Assembly (NCBI GenBank): GCA_964552195.1
Contig: CAZKFM010000008.1
Span: forward strand, 62,001 to 126,000
Direction: 5' to 3'
Source: CAZKAP01 sp964552195
Lineage (GTDB): Bacteria > Bacteroidota > Bacteroidia > Flavobacteriales > Flavobacteriaceae
DNA: 64,000 bases
The position numbers were made by a program, and so were the translations under genes. Position 1 is the stretch's first letter. Every line of letters starts with the position of its first letter. Below, one piece after another: positions 25,059-33,901 of the stretch. The notes beneath the pieces were generated by a model. It saw nothing but the letters and a program-made list of their open reading frames with translations, did no database searches and was not told the DNA's origin.

Positions 25059-25413
25059 GGTTTTTCTATTTGCAGGAGCGGATTTCATCTGGACGCACCG
25101 AGCGTTAGCGAGGTGAATCCAGTAATCGCTCCGGTTTTTCTATTTGCAGGAGCGGATTTCATCTGGACGCACCGAGCGTTAGCGAGGTGAATCCAGTAAT
25201 CGCTCCGGTTTTTCTATTTGCAGGAGCGGATTTCATCTGGACGCACCGAGCGTTAGCGAGGNNNNNNNNNNNNNNNNNNNNNNNNNNNNNNNNNNNNNNN
25301 NNNNNNNNNNNNNNNNNNNNNNNNNNNNNNNNNNNNNNNNNNNNNNNNNNNNNNNNNNNNNATTTGCAGGAGCGGATTTCACCTGGACGCACCGAGCGTT
25401 AGCGAGGTGAATC
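25059..25413. repeat. 74-bp tandem palindromic repeat array at the murF 3' end
   Basis: Two full copies (25059-25132 and 25133-25206), a third cut by the N gap (from 25207), and a last copy resuming at 25362. Where complete, copies are identical; the last has one C for T (tttcacctgg). Each unit can form a long hairpin: outer ggagcg/cgctcc and inner ggatttcayct/aggtgaatcc. The right-most copy runs into the last codons and stop of murF (…LDSPR), so the array looks like a tandem expansion of the murF tail or its terminator. The stretch 24990-25058 before it holds no gene. True copy number is hidden by the gap. Confidence 0.85.
25262..25361. other. Assembly gap (100 N)
   Basis: Exactly 100 N inside the tandem array, a scaffold placeholder. 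The assembler probably failed on the repeat, so the real length is unknown. Confidence 0.98.
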
Positions 25414-26685
25414 CAGCACATCCAATACCCGCTCCAGCTTCATGGCCCGGGAACCTTTGATAAGTATCAGAGAATCTTCAGGAAGCTCATGAACCATATG
25501 GGAATCCCTGAACTCCTCGAAGTTTGCAAACTGCCTGTGACGGCTTTTGACCTCCTGAAAAAACGGGCCGATCAGAAATGCGGTATGGATGCGCTCATCT
25601 TCCAGTAAATCCCCCATACTTTGATGTTCCTTTATACTGTCTTCTCCCAGTTCCAGCATATCACCCAATATGGCGACCCTCGTCTCGGCTTGGGTGGTCA
25701 ACAAGCTTTCGATGGCCGCGGCCATGCTGCTCGGGTTGGCATTATAAGCATCGAGTAGTACGGTATAGGAACCTTTCTTCATAATCTGAGACCGCATGTT
25801 ATCCGGCAGGTAGGATTCTATGGCCCCTTTGATCCGTTCCAGGGGCACGTTAAAATAGCGGCCAATCAGGGCAGCCATGGCACAGTTATAGAAATTAAAA
25901 GCTCCGGGCAGCTGGCTCCGTATCTCGATACCTTCAAGTTGAAGTGACACCGGTCCCTCCTTTTCGAGGCGTTCGATCCGGTAGAAATCAGGATTGTCGT
26001 GTTCCGTATACCCGATCTTATGTACGTAGTCGGCTAGTTTTTCCTGCTGAATCGGATCGTCGGCCCGCATGAACACGTGCCTTTTATGGGCCTTCAGAAA
26101 TTCGAACAACTCGCTCTTACCTTTGATCACCCCTTCGACACCTCCGAAGCCCTCGAGATGAGCTTTTCCGTAATTGGTGATCAGGCCTAAGTCCGGCTCG
26201 GCTATGGCTGAGAGTGAGGCGATCTCTCCCTGGTGGTTGGCCCCCATCTCGACGACCAAATACTCGGTCTCTTTCTTCAAGGATAGCAGGGTTAGCGGTA
26301 CACCTATGTGATTGTTGAGGTTTCCCTGGGTCGACTGGGTCTTGTAGGTCGTAGATAATACGGCCGTAATCAGCTCCTTGGTGGTCGTTTTCCCGTTGCT
26401 ACCCGTAAGTGCTATGACCCGGGCCGGCATCTGACGACGGTGATGGGTGCCGAGGTCCTGTAAAGTCTTAAGCACATCTTCAACGAAGTACATGCCGGGC
26501 TTTCCCTGCAAGTCCCTTCGGTCCACGACGGCTGCTCTTGCTCCTGCCTCCAGCGCCTTTGAAGCGTAGGAGTTCCCGTCGAAATTCGGACCCTTAAGAG
26601 CGAAAAAGAGTTGACCGGAGAGCAGTTTACGTGTGTCTGTGCAAACGCCCGTACTATCCTGATAAAGTGCATATAGTTCCTCCAT
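25399..26685 (-). CDS. murF: UDP-N-acetylmuramoyl-tripeptide--D-alanyl-D-alanine ligase
   Basis: 428 residues. Mur ligase layout: N-terminal substrate domain with VCTDTRKLLSGQLFFALKG, ATP-binding GSNGKTTTKELI at about 95-106, central VVEMGANHQGEIA, and the C-terminal domain with DAYNANPSSM and RVAILGDMLELG. It adds D-Ala-D-Ala to UDP-MurNAc-tripeptide in the cytoplasm, the last soluble step of peptidoglycan precursor synthesis. The last six codons and the stop fall inside the 74-bp repeat unit, so the C-terminus may have been reshaped by the repeat. The next gene upstream on this strand (gldJ) is 126 bp away behind a terminator. Confidence 0.96.
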   Translation of the reverse strand: MEELYALYQDSTGVCTDTRKLLSGQLFFALKGPNFDGNSYASKALEAGARAAVVDRRDLQGKPGMYFVEDVLKTLQDLGTHHRRQMPARVIALTGSNGKTTTKELITAVLSTTYKTQSTQGNLNNHIGVPLTLLSLKKETEYLVVEMGANHQGEIASLSAIAEPDLGLITNYGKAHLEGFGGVEGVIKGKSELFEFLKAHKRHVFMRADDPIQQEKLADYVHKIGYTEHDNPDFYRIERLEKEGPVSLQLEGIEIRSQLPGAFNFYNCAMAALIGRYFNVPLERIKGAIESYLPDNMRSQIMKKGSYTVLLDAYNANPSSMAAAIESLLTTQAETRVAILGDMLELGEDSIKEHQSMGDLLEDERIHTAFLIGPFFQEVKSRHRQFANFEEFRDSHMVHELPEDSLILIKGSRAMKLERVLDVLDSPR

Positions 26686-26744
26686 ACCGCTAAGTTACGG
26701 TCCAATCGATTATGAACTCAAGGGCTGTAAGAAGGCGCAACACA

Positions 26745-26790
26745 GAAAAATCCCCCTGACATCGGCTTAACCGGCAGCAGGGGGATCATT
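26745..26790 (-). terminator. Terminator after gldJ
   Basis: Stem atccccctg (26750-26758) / cagggggat (26778-26786). On the minus strand it is followed by TTTTT, as expected for the end of gldJ. Confidence 0.8.
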
Positions 26791-26811
26791 TCATGCAAAT
26801 GAATATTGAAA

Positions 26812-28455
26812 TTAACGCACTTTCTTATGTCGTATGGTCTTATTCTTAGTCTTGGATTTCGATCCTATCCTGGAAACTGCACATCGGAAACCGATGTCGT
26901 CAGTGGCCAGATACTGCGGAAGGAATCGGCGCTGAGCCGGATCCAGCCAGTAGGCCCGGTCCCTCCAGGATCCTCCTTTATACACCCGAACCTCATTGCT
27001 GATCAGGGTAGTTCGCGTGTTGGACTCATCGTATTTCCGTATAATGTTGCCATCTTCGTCTCTTTCTACGCTAAATTCCGGTGCATCGTACATGGAACCC
27101 TTGTCGTCTCCGTATGCATTGGGAGTACTCATGGGGTCCCCATCCCGGTAGCCACGGTTGTCACTGCGGTCGAAATTGGTCCTCAGGAAGGTTTCTTCTT
27201 CACCGACGGGAACCATCTTGATTTCTCCGGGCAGGTTGACGGCTACCACTCGTCCATTGGGCAGGGTATCGTAGACGATTTCGTCTTTGAGCACCTGGAC
27301 CTTGCCGTCTTTTCCAATGGCTTTCTTGCTGTAGACATTGCCCCGATAGTAGTTGAAATCACTGATTTCGTCGTCGATGATCGGACGATACACATCGGCC
27401 ACCCATTCATTCACATTACCGGCCATGTCGTAAAGCCCGAAGTCGTTGGGATTATAACTTCCCACTTCATTCGTGATATCCGCTCCATCGTCGGACCATC
27501 CGGCAATACCGCCGTAATCACCCTTGCCCTGCTTGAAGTTTGCAAGCTGGTCTCCTCTTCCGACACGCTGTCCGTTACGCGTGTATTCTCCTTCCCATGG
27601 ATATTTTTTCCTACCGCGGTAGTTGTTGTACTCGCGTGAACCGATGAGTGCCTGAGCAGCATATTCCCACTCCGTTTCGGTAGGCAGACGATACTCGGGA
27701 GAAATGATTCCGCTTCCCCGCTTTGCGAATACACTTATGGAATCTTTCTTGCGATTCCCCTGAACGGAATCGATCATACCTCCGTAAACCGATCCGGGAT
27801 TGTTCAGGTAGGCCTCGGTGCTGAATGTACCTTCTATTTCACCGGTCTGCGGCATATATCGGGTACCTTTCTCCAGGAAGCCCTCACGCTCCAGGATTAA
27901 TTCATTGACCCGGTCGGTTCGCCACTCGGCATACTGAGTGGCCTGAATCCAGTTTACACCGACCACAGGATACTGAGCGAAACCGGGGTGACGGAGATAA
28001 TTGTTCGTCATGGTCTCGTTAAAGCCCAGTCGATTTCTCCACACCAGGGTATCGGGCAGCGCGCCCAGGTAAATATTGGTGTATTTCGGATCCTCGGGCG
28101 GATATACTTTCTTGATCCAATCCAGATACTCCATGTACATCTGATTGGTCACTTCGGTTTCGTCAATATAAAAGGACTGCACGTGTTGCTGCGTAGGGGA
28201 GTTGTTCCAGTCGTGCATGATGTCGTCCTGTACCTTTCCCTTAACGAAAGTTCCCCCTTCAATGAATACCGTTCCCGGAGGTGTCTCTTGGTCCTTGTAG
28301 TCCGAATTGTACTGGAAACCTCCCTCCTTGGCATTGATCTTCCATCCGGTAGCCCGGGAAACGTTCTTGGAAGAAAGAGACGAGGACTTTGAACAGCTGG
28401 TAATCGTTCCTGCGATCAGGGCGCAGATCAAAAGCAATGTTCCGTAATTTTTCAT
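26812..28455 (-). CDS. gldJ: Gliding motility lipoprotein GldJ
   Basis: 547 residues from the ATG at 28455, which gives a lipoprotein signal KNYGTLLLICALIAGTITSC with Cys as the lipidated residue; upstream in-frame starts would add a polar extension. The rest is an FGE-sulfatase-like fold (TVFIEGGTFVKGKVQDD, YRLPTETEWEYAAQA, NDFGLYDMAGNVNEWVADVY, YKGGSWRDRAYW) as in GldJ and GldK, which lack enzyme activity and are parts of the gliding/type IX secretion machine. Length and order match GldJ. It is divergent from porV, another T9SS gene, and lies upstream of murF on the same strand, a common flavobacterial order. Confidence 0.93.
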   Translation of the reverse strand: MKNYGTLLLICALIAGTITSCSKSSSLSSKNVSRATGWKINAKEGGFQYNSDYKDQETPPGTVFIEGGTFVKGKVQDDIMHDWNNSPTQQHVQSFYIDETEVTNQMYMEYLDWIKKVYPPEDPKYTNIYLGALPDTLVWRNRLGFNETMTNNYLRHPGFAQYPVVGVNWIQATQYAEWRTDRVNELILEREGFLEKGTRYMPQTGEIEGTFSTEAYLNNPGSVYGGMIDSVQGNRKKDSISVFAKRGSGIISPEYRLPTETEWEYAAQALIGSREYNNYRGRKKYPWEGEYTRNGQRVGRGDQLANFKQGKGDYGGIAGWSDDGADITNEVGSYNPNDFGLYDMAGNVNEWVADVYRPIIDDEISDFNYYRGNVYSKKAIGKDGKVQVLKDEIVYDTLPNGRVVAVNLPGEIKMVPVGEEETFLRTNFDRSDNRGYRDGDPMSTPNAYGDDKGSMYDAPEFSVERDEDGNIIRKYDESNTRTTLISNEVRVYKGGSWRDRAYWLDPAQRRFLPQYLATDDIGFRCAVSRIGSKSKTKNKTIRHKKVR

Positions 28456-28788
28456 AACTGGCATAATTGCAGAGAGCCTGAGCGTTCTCGTGCCAACAGG
28501 CGTTTTAACGTTATTTGATTCAAATAGCACTGTCTTCAGAACGCGAATTAACGCTAATTAGTATGTACAAATGAAATAATCGAAAATTTAAATTTCAGGA
28601 AAACCAATTCGAGCCTTTAATTTGTATTTTCGACCGGATTTGAATATTTGAAACCGACCAATTTGTAGGTGAAAACATACTTTTCGTCGAATAGAAATAA
28701 GAAACAACGATAAAGAGCGTTTCCTGATTGTTGAGCACTTAAATTTGGTTTCTTGAATTTTACCATGCAACCCCTTAAATACGAGAAA
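28456..28788. promoter_or_regulatory. Divergent gldJ-porV promoter region
   Basis: 333-bp AT-rich intergenic region. On the plus strand TAAATTTG (28740-28747) is an exact -7 box 41 bp before the porV start at 28789. On the minus strand I find no exact box for gldJ. No other gene is apparent: the open stretches here are short and of atypical composition. Confidence 0.6.
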
Positions 28789-29937
28789 ATGAAAAGATTA
28801 TTTGCGCTCCTTCTTGTAGCTATCTCATTGCCAGCTATGGCGCAGGTGACCCCGGCGGAGCGGACCATAACCACGGCTGTGCCCTTCCTGACCATTTCTT
28901 CTGATGCGCGAGCCTCCGGTTTGGGTGATCAGGGTGTAGCCACTCCGGTAGATGCGTTTATCAACCAGTGGAATCCCGCTAAAGCAGCCTTCGCGGAGCG
29001 ACAAATGTCCGTTGGTATTTCCTACACGCCTTACCTGGAAAGCCTGGTCAATGATGTATCCTTGTTAAGTGCAGGATATTCCAATAAAATTAACGACCGA
29101 TCTGCCTTTTCCGTAGGACTGCGGTATTTCGGTCTCGGGGTCATTGAATTCCGTCAGACGATCGATCAGCAGGCTACCGAGGTAAAGCCCAACGAGTTTG
29201 CCCTGGAAGGATCCTATGCACTCAAACTGAGCGAGACTTTTTCCATGGCCGTGGGTGGACGATTCATCAGTTCGAATCTACGCTTTCAGCAGGCTGGAGC
29301 TGATTCCCAGGCAGGTAATGCCTTTGCTGTAGACGTGGCGGGTTACTATCAGTCACAGGAAATTGCCTACAACAGCTTTAGCGGAATCTGGAGGGCTGGC
29401 TTCAACGTATCCAATCTGGGTGGTAAACTTTCTTATGGAGAGGCCTCTCAGGAAAACTTCCTGCCCACAAACCTGAAGTTCGGGGGAGGTTTCGACTTCA
29501 TATTCGATGCCGATAATAAATTAGGAGTCTATACCGAATTCAATAAGTTACTGGTTCCCACGCCTCGGGATTTCGACGGAGACGGTGACATCGATTCCGA
29601 AGACCGGGATGAATACAACAACATCAGCTTCTTCAACGGGATCTTTCAGTCCTTTACGGATGCACCGGATGGCCTGAGCGAAGAATTCCAGGAGTTCACG
29701 GTATCGCTCGGAGCGGAATACACCTATCAGGATGCCTTCAAACTACGGGCAGGCTATTTCAACGAAGCCGCCGAGAAGGGTTCACGAAAGTTCTTCACTC
29801 TGGGTGCAGGTTTTGAATTCAAGGCTGCTCAGATCGATCTGTCGTATCTGTTCTCCACCTCTGCGGTTCGCAACCCTCTGGAGAATACCCTGCGTTTCTC
29901 CGTGTCCTTTAACCTGGGACGGGAATACGAGAACTAG
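28789..29937 (+). CDS. porV: Type IX secretion system outer membrane protein PorV
   Basis: 382 residues from the ATG at 28789, which begins a signal peptide (KRLFALLLVAISLPAMAQ). The mature start VPFLTISSDARASGLGDQGVA and NQWNPAKAAF are the conserved PorV/LptO opening. The rest is a FadL-like beta barrel ending in a Phe-rich strand region (LRFSVSFNLGREYEN). PorV shuttles cargo proteins from the T9SS translocon to the sortase PorU. A DFDGDGDIDSEDRDEYNN loop (about residue 260-280) is a Ca2+-type acidic insert. Upstream codons are in frame but precede the signal peptide. A strong terminator follows. Confidence 0.93.
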   Translation: MKRLFALLLVAISLPAMAQVTPAERTITTAVPFLTISSDARASGLGDQGVATPVDAFINQWNPAKAAFAERQMSVGISYTPYLESLVNDVSLLSAGYSNKINDRSAFSVGLRYFGLGVIEFRQTIDQQATEVKPNEFALEGSYALKLSETFSMAVGGRFISSNLRFQQAGADSQAGNAFAVDVAGYYQSQEIAYNSFSGIWRAGFNVSNLGGKLSYGEASQENFLPTNLKFGGGFDFIFDADNKLGVYTEFNKLLVPTPRDFDGDGDIDSEDRDEYNNISFFNGIFQSFTDAPDGLSEEFQEFTVSLGAEYTYQDAFKLRAGYFNEAAEKGSRKFFTLGAGFEFKAAQIDLSYLFSTSAVRNPLENTLRFSVSFNLGREYEN

Positions 29938-29961
29938 AATCACAACTTAAACGTATACAGG

Positions 29962-29996
29962 ACCCTGATGGTCAAAGACCATCAGGGTTTTTTTAT
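29962..29996 (+). terminator. Intrinsic terminator after porV
   Basis: Perfect 12-bp stem accctgatggtc/gaccatcagggt with an AAA loop (29962-29988) followed by seven T. Confidence 0.92.
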
Positions 29997-30101
29997 TCCA
30001 GAAATCACGGGGATTCGGCATTGCGGTTCCCATTTTCAGGAGTCAGTCCGGTATTCTGGGAACTCTCTTCGATAATACCCGGGAATAAACCCGATTATCT
30101 T

Positions 30102-30109
30102 TATTTTTG
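30102..30109 (+). promoter_or_regulatory. -7 box TATTTTTG before pdhA
   Basis: Exact TAnnTTTG match 35 bp before the pdhA ATG at 30145; a suitable -33 element is not clear. Confidence 0.5.
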
Positions 30110-30144
30110 TGTGCCGATTTCAGACGGTACTAAAGATTTAATCA

Positions 30145-31143
30145 ATGAAAGAAATCACTCCGGAAGTCTACCTGCAGTGGTATGAAGACATGCTTTTCTG
30201 GCGGAAGTTTGAGGATAAACTCGCCGCAGTGTATATACAGCAGAAAGTGCGAGGATTCCTGCATCTGTATAACGGACAGGAGGCAGTATTGGCCGGTTCC
30301 CTTCACGCCATGGACCTTACTAAGGACCGCATGATCACTGCCTACAGGAACCATGTTCAGCCCATTGGTATGGGTGAAGATCCACGCAGGGTGATGGCCG
30401 AGTTATTCGGAAAAGTCACAGGTACCTCCAAAGGTATGGGAGGATCCATGCATATCTTTTCCAAGGAGTATCGATTCTATGGGGGACATGGTATAGTCGG
30501 AGGGCAGATTCCCCTGGGAGCAGGACTCGCTTTTGCCGATAAGTACTTCAAGAGGGATAATGTGACCCTGTGTTATATGGGGGATGGCGCCGTGCGTCAG
30601 GGGTCTCTCCACGAGGCATTTAACCTCGCCATGTTGTGGCAGCTTCCCGTAGTTTTCATCTGTGAGAACAACGGATATGCCATGGGAACCTCTGTGGCCC
30701 GTACCGCCTATACCACGGATATATATAAGTTGGGAATGGGTTACGAAATGCCCAGTGCAGCTGTAGATGGGATGGACCCCGCGGTGGTTGCCCACGAGGT
30801 CGATATTGCGATTCAGCGTGCCCGTCGTGGCGAGGGCCCGACCTTCCTGGAAATGAAGACATACCGATATCGTGGACATTCCATGTCGGATGCCCAGCAC
30901 TACCGTACCAAGGAAGAGGTCGAAGAATACCGCAAGATCGACCCGATTACTCAGGTGAAGAATATCATTCTGGAAAAGGGATATGCCTCGGAGGAAGAGA
31001 TTAAGGTAATAGACAAGCGGGTGAAAGCCCGGGTAACAGAATGCGAGAAATTCGCAGAGGAATCTGACTTCCCACCGCTGGAGCAGCTCTACGATACCGT
31101 GTACGAGCAGGAGGATTATCCTTTTTTACCACACAAATTATAG
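30145..31143 (+). CDS. pdhA: Pyruvate dehydrogenase E1 component, alpha subunit
   Basis: 332 residues, usual for E1-alpha. The thiamine-diphosphate motif is GDGAVRQGSLHEAFNLAMLW with the closing NN in FICENNGYAMGT. FRKGMGGSMH-type signature appears as TGTSKGMGGSMHIFSKE. The phosphorylation-loop-like RYRGHSMSDAQHYRTKEEV region is intact. It decarboxylates pyruvate and passes the hydroxyethyl unit to E2. The E2 gene starts 6 bp after its stop, an operon; the E1-beta gene is not here and must be elsewhere. Confidence 0.95.
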   Translation: MKEITPEVYLQWYEDMLFWRKFEDKLAAVYIQQKVRGFLHLYNGQEAVLAGSLHAMDLTKDRMITAYRNHVQPIGMGEDPRRVMAELFGKVTGTSKGMGGSMHIFSKEYRFYGGHGIVGGQIPLGAGLAFADKYFKRDNVTLCYMGDGAVRQGSLHEAFNLAMLWQLPVVFICENNGYAMGTSVARTAYTTDIYKLGMGYEMPSAAVDGMDPAVVAHEVDIAIQRARRGEGPTFLEMKTYRYRGHSMSDAQHYRTKEEVEEYRKIDPITQVKNIILEKGYASEEEIKVIDKRVKARVTECEKFAEESDFPPLEQLYDTVYEQEDYPFLPHKL

Positions 31144-31149
31144 CGTAAG

Positions 31150-32808
31150 ATGGCAGAAATAATACGCATGCCCCGCCTCAGCGACACCATGGAAGAAGGC
31201 GTGGTGGCCAAATGGCTGAAACAGGTCGGAGACCCGATCGAAGAGGGGGAAATTCTAGCAGAGATAGAAACGGACAAAGCAACCATGGAATTTGAGTCGT
31301 TCCATGAAGGCACTTTGCTGCATATAGGAATACAGGAAGGAGAGAGTGCTCCGGTGGATGCCCTGCTGGCTATTATTGGCGAGGAAGGTGAGGATATCAG
31401 TGCCCTGCTCGGAGGTAACGATCAACAGGCCCCTGCAGAAAGTCCTAAGGAAGAGACGACCGCATCCGAGGAATCCAAACCTTCAGAATCAACTCCCGAA
31501 GTATCGGGCGGTATACCCGAAGGCGTAGAGGTAGTACGTATGCCGCGGCTGAGTGATACCATGGAGGAGGGAACGGTAGCGACCTGGATCAAAAAGGTGG
31601 GCGACTCGGTTGAGGAGGGTGATATCCTGGCCGAAATCGAGACCGATAAGGCGACCATGGAATTCGAGAGTTTTTATTCGGGTACCTTGTTGCATGTCGG
31701 TATCGAAGAGGGGCAGTCAGCCCCTGTAGACAGTATTCTTGCCATGATAGGGCCCGAGGGCACCGATGTGGTTGCTGTCCTGGCCTCCTTAGAGAGCGGC
31801 GATTCATCAGCTGGGAGTCAGCCGAAACAGTCCCAGGAAGCAGCGACTGAGAGCAGCGCTCCAGCCGCCCGGGAATCCGCACCGGCACCGCAGTCTTCAC
31901 CCGTCGTGCATGCTGACGGTGAGCGTATAAAGGCCTCACCTTTGGCAAAAAAGATCGCCTCCGAAAAGGGCATCGATCTGAGGACAGTAGCCGGCTCCGG
32001 AGATCACGGTAGAATTGTAAAACGGGATGTGGAGAACTACCAACCCGCCCAAGGAGTAACCGCCTCCGCTGCCTCCGGCGCAGTTCCGGTAGGTGCAGGA
32101 ACGGGAAGCACCACAGATTTCGGGACAGAAGGGATCGAGGAAGTCAAGAATTCACAGATGCGTAAGGTTATTGCGCGACGACTGAGTGAGTCTAAATTTA
32201 CCGCTCCTCACTACTATCTCACGCTTGAGGTAGAGATGGATAATGCTAAAGCATCCCGGGCACAGATGAATAATCTGCCTGACACCAAGATCTCATTTAA
32301 CGACATGGTGCTCAAGGCCTGCGCCATGGCCCTTACTAAACACCCACAGGTCAACACCAGCTGGAACGGAGACACTACGGTATACCATAAAGACGTACAC
32401 ATGGGCGTGGCTGTGGCCGTAGACGAGGGCCTGGTGGTTCCCGTGGTTCGACATGCGGATCGCCTGAACCTTTCACAGATTGGAAATCAGGTTAAGGATA
32501 TGGCGGGCAGGGCCAGGGATAAGAAGCTGACCCCTCAGGAAATGGAAGGAAGTACCTTTACGGTTTCCAATTTGGGCATGTTCGGGATTACCGAGTTTAC
32601 CTCGATCATCAACCAGCCGAATTCGGCCATACTATCCGTGGGGGCCATAGTCCCGACACCGGTAGTCCGCGAGGGGCAGATCGTGGTTCGCCACATGATG
32701 AAGCTTACTATGGCATGCGACCACAGGACGGTAGACGGGGCTACGGGAGCACAGTTCCTGCAAACCGTTCAGTCCTATCTGGAGAACCCGGTTACCATGC
32801 TGGCCTAG
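31150..32808 (+). CDS. pdhC: Pyruvate dehydrogenase E2 (dihydrolipoamide acetyltransferase)
   Basis: 552 residues: two lipoyl domains (residues ~1-80 and ~125-205), each with the lipoylation site ETDKATMEFESF and starting MPRLSDTMEEG; a peripheral-subunit-binding domain (KASPLAKKIASEKGIDL, then GSGDHGRIVKRDV); and the catalytic core with the CoA-transferase motif DHRTVDGATGAQFL. Linkers rich in Ala, Ser, Pro and Glu separate them. It transfers the acetyl group from E1 to CoA. Same operon as pdhA. The two lipoyl domains are nearly identical at the modified loop, a usual feature of duplicated domains. Confidence 0.95.
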   Translation: MAEIIRMPRLSDTMEEGVVAKWLKQVGDPIEEGEILAEIETDKATMEFESFHEGTLLHIGIQEGESAPVDALLAIIGEEGEDISALLGGNDQQAPAESPKEETTASEESKPSESTPEVSGGIPEGVEVVRMPRLSDTMEEGTVATWIKKVGDSVEEGDILAEIETDKATMEFESFYSGTLLHVGIEEGQSAPVDSILAMIGPEGTDVVAVLASLESGDSSAGSQPKQSQEAATESSAPAARESAPAPQSSPVVHADGERIKASPLAKKIASEKGIDLRTVAGSGDHGRIVKRDVENYQPAQGVTASAASGAVPVGAGTGSTTDFGTEGIEEVKNSQMRKVIARRLSESKFTAPHYYLTLEVEMDNAKASRAQMNNLPDTKISFNDMVLKACAMALTKHPQVNTSWNGDTTVYHKDVHMGVAVAVDEGLVVPVVRHADRLNLSQIGNQVKDMAGRARDKKLTPQEMEGSTFTVSNLGMFGITEFTSIINQPNSAILSVGAIVPTPVVREGQIVVRHMMKLTMACDHRTVDGATGAQFLQTVQSYLENPVTMLA

Positions 32809-32852
32809 ACTATACCTTCAAATTGCCCCGGATGTGCCGGGGCGATGTAAAT

Positions 32853-33899
32853 ATGAACCTTATGAATCGCTTAGCCTTCTTCCTCTTCCTGTTGGTATTA
32901 ACGGCAGGCTGCAAAACCCAACTCGTCAGTACACCGCCGGAGGAGGCCAGTCGCGTTACGGAGTCTGCTGAAAAGGTAGAGCCTATAGCGGGGACTCAGG
33001 ATCCTGCCAGTGAAGTGCTGTCCGCATCCCTCTCTTTTCGTGCCCAGGAACTACGAGGCCATATGGAAGTACTGGCGGCCGATTCACTACGGGGCAGGAG
33101 AACCGGGGACATCGGTTTCGACCGTGCAGCGGATTACCTGATCGGGGAGCTTCGTAAATACGCCATAGAGCCTTATTACGAAGACTTTAAATCGCCCATG
33201 GAAGGTTACGACGTTCCGGCCTATAACGTGCTGGCCAAGATACCGGGTTCGGATCCCCGACTCCGGGACGAATGGATCGTAATTGGTGCACACCTGGACC
33301 ATATTGGGGCGGCCCGCCCCGTGGATGGAGACAGCATAGCCAACGGCGCCAACGATAATGCCGCAGGTTCTGTCATGATTCTCGAGCTGGCCAAACAACT
33401 CTCGCGCAGCCGTATGGCCAGGGGACGCAGTGTACTTTTCGCTTGGTTTACCGCAGAGGAGTCAGGCCTGGTCGGGTCCAATTATCTGGCGCGCAAGCTT
33501 AAGAAAGAAGGCTTCAATCCCTACCTGATGCTGAATTTCGAGATGGTCGGAGTCCCCATGACGGATAAGGATTATAAAGTGTATGTGAGTGGATATGAGA
33601 TTTCCAATCTGGCAGATGTGTGTAACGAATACGCGGAAACCAACCTGGTAGGGTTCCTGCCCAAGGCCAAGGAATTCAATCTCTTCCAGAGATCCGACAA
33701 CCTGGGTTTTTACAAAGAGTTCAACATACCTGCTCAGACTTTTTCCTCTTTCGACTTCACCAATTACAATTACTACCACCACGTCAACGACGAAGCCGTT
33801 TATATGGACTACGAGTTCATGGCTGGTCTGGTGGACGATTTTCTGCCTGTAATTCGCCAATTGATTAATCAGCCGGAACGGGTTGTGAAACTTAATTAG
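32853..33899 (+). CDS. M28 family metallopeptidase, lipoprotein
   Basis: 348 residues from the ATG at 32853. The signal peptide ends in a lipobox (LVLTAGC), so the protein is membrane-anchored outside the cytoplasm. The M28 zinc ligands are in IGAHLDHIG, NGANDNAAGSVMIL and WFTAEESGLVGSNYL; the last His is in YYHHVNDEAVYMDY. Members are aminopeptidases or related di-zinc peptidases. The frame is open upstream into pdhC, but that part overlaps pdhC and lacks a signal. It lies 44 bp after pdhC and 2 bp before the SDR gene, so it may be read from the pdh promoter. Confidence 0.9.
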   Translation: MNLMNRLAFFLFLLVLTAGCKTQLVSTPPEEASRVTESAEKVEPIAGTQDPASEVLSASLSFRAQELRGHMEVLAADSLRGRRTGDIGFDRAADYLIGELRKYAIEPYYEDFKSPMEGYDVPAYNVLAKIPGSDPRLRDEWIVIGAHLDHIGAARPVDGDSIANGANDNAAGSVMILELAKQLSRSRMARGRSVLFAWFTAEESGLVGSNYLARKLKKEGFNPYLMLNFEMVGVPMTDKDYKVYVSGYEISNLADVCNEYAETNLVGFLPKAKEFNLFQRSDNLGFYKEFNIPAQTFSSFDFTNYNYYHHVNDEAVYMDYEFMAGLVDDFLPVIRQLINQPERVVKLN

Positions 33900-33901
33900 T
33901 C

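Noticed and set aside
25059..25413. CRISPR array
   Set aside because: Units are directly abutting 74-bp tandem copies without unique spacers, and no cas genes are near.
26812..28455. GldJ as a second DGR target
   Set aside because: It has an FGE-like fold, but its C-terminal sequence (YKGGSWRDRAYW) does not match the TR at nucleotide level and there is no adenine-pattern copy.
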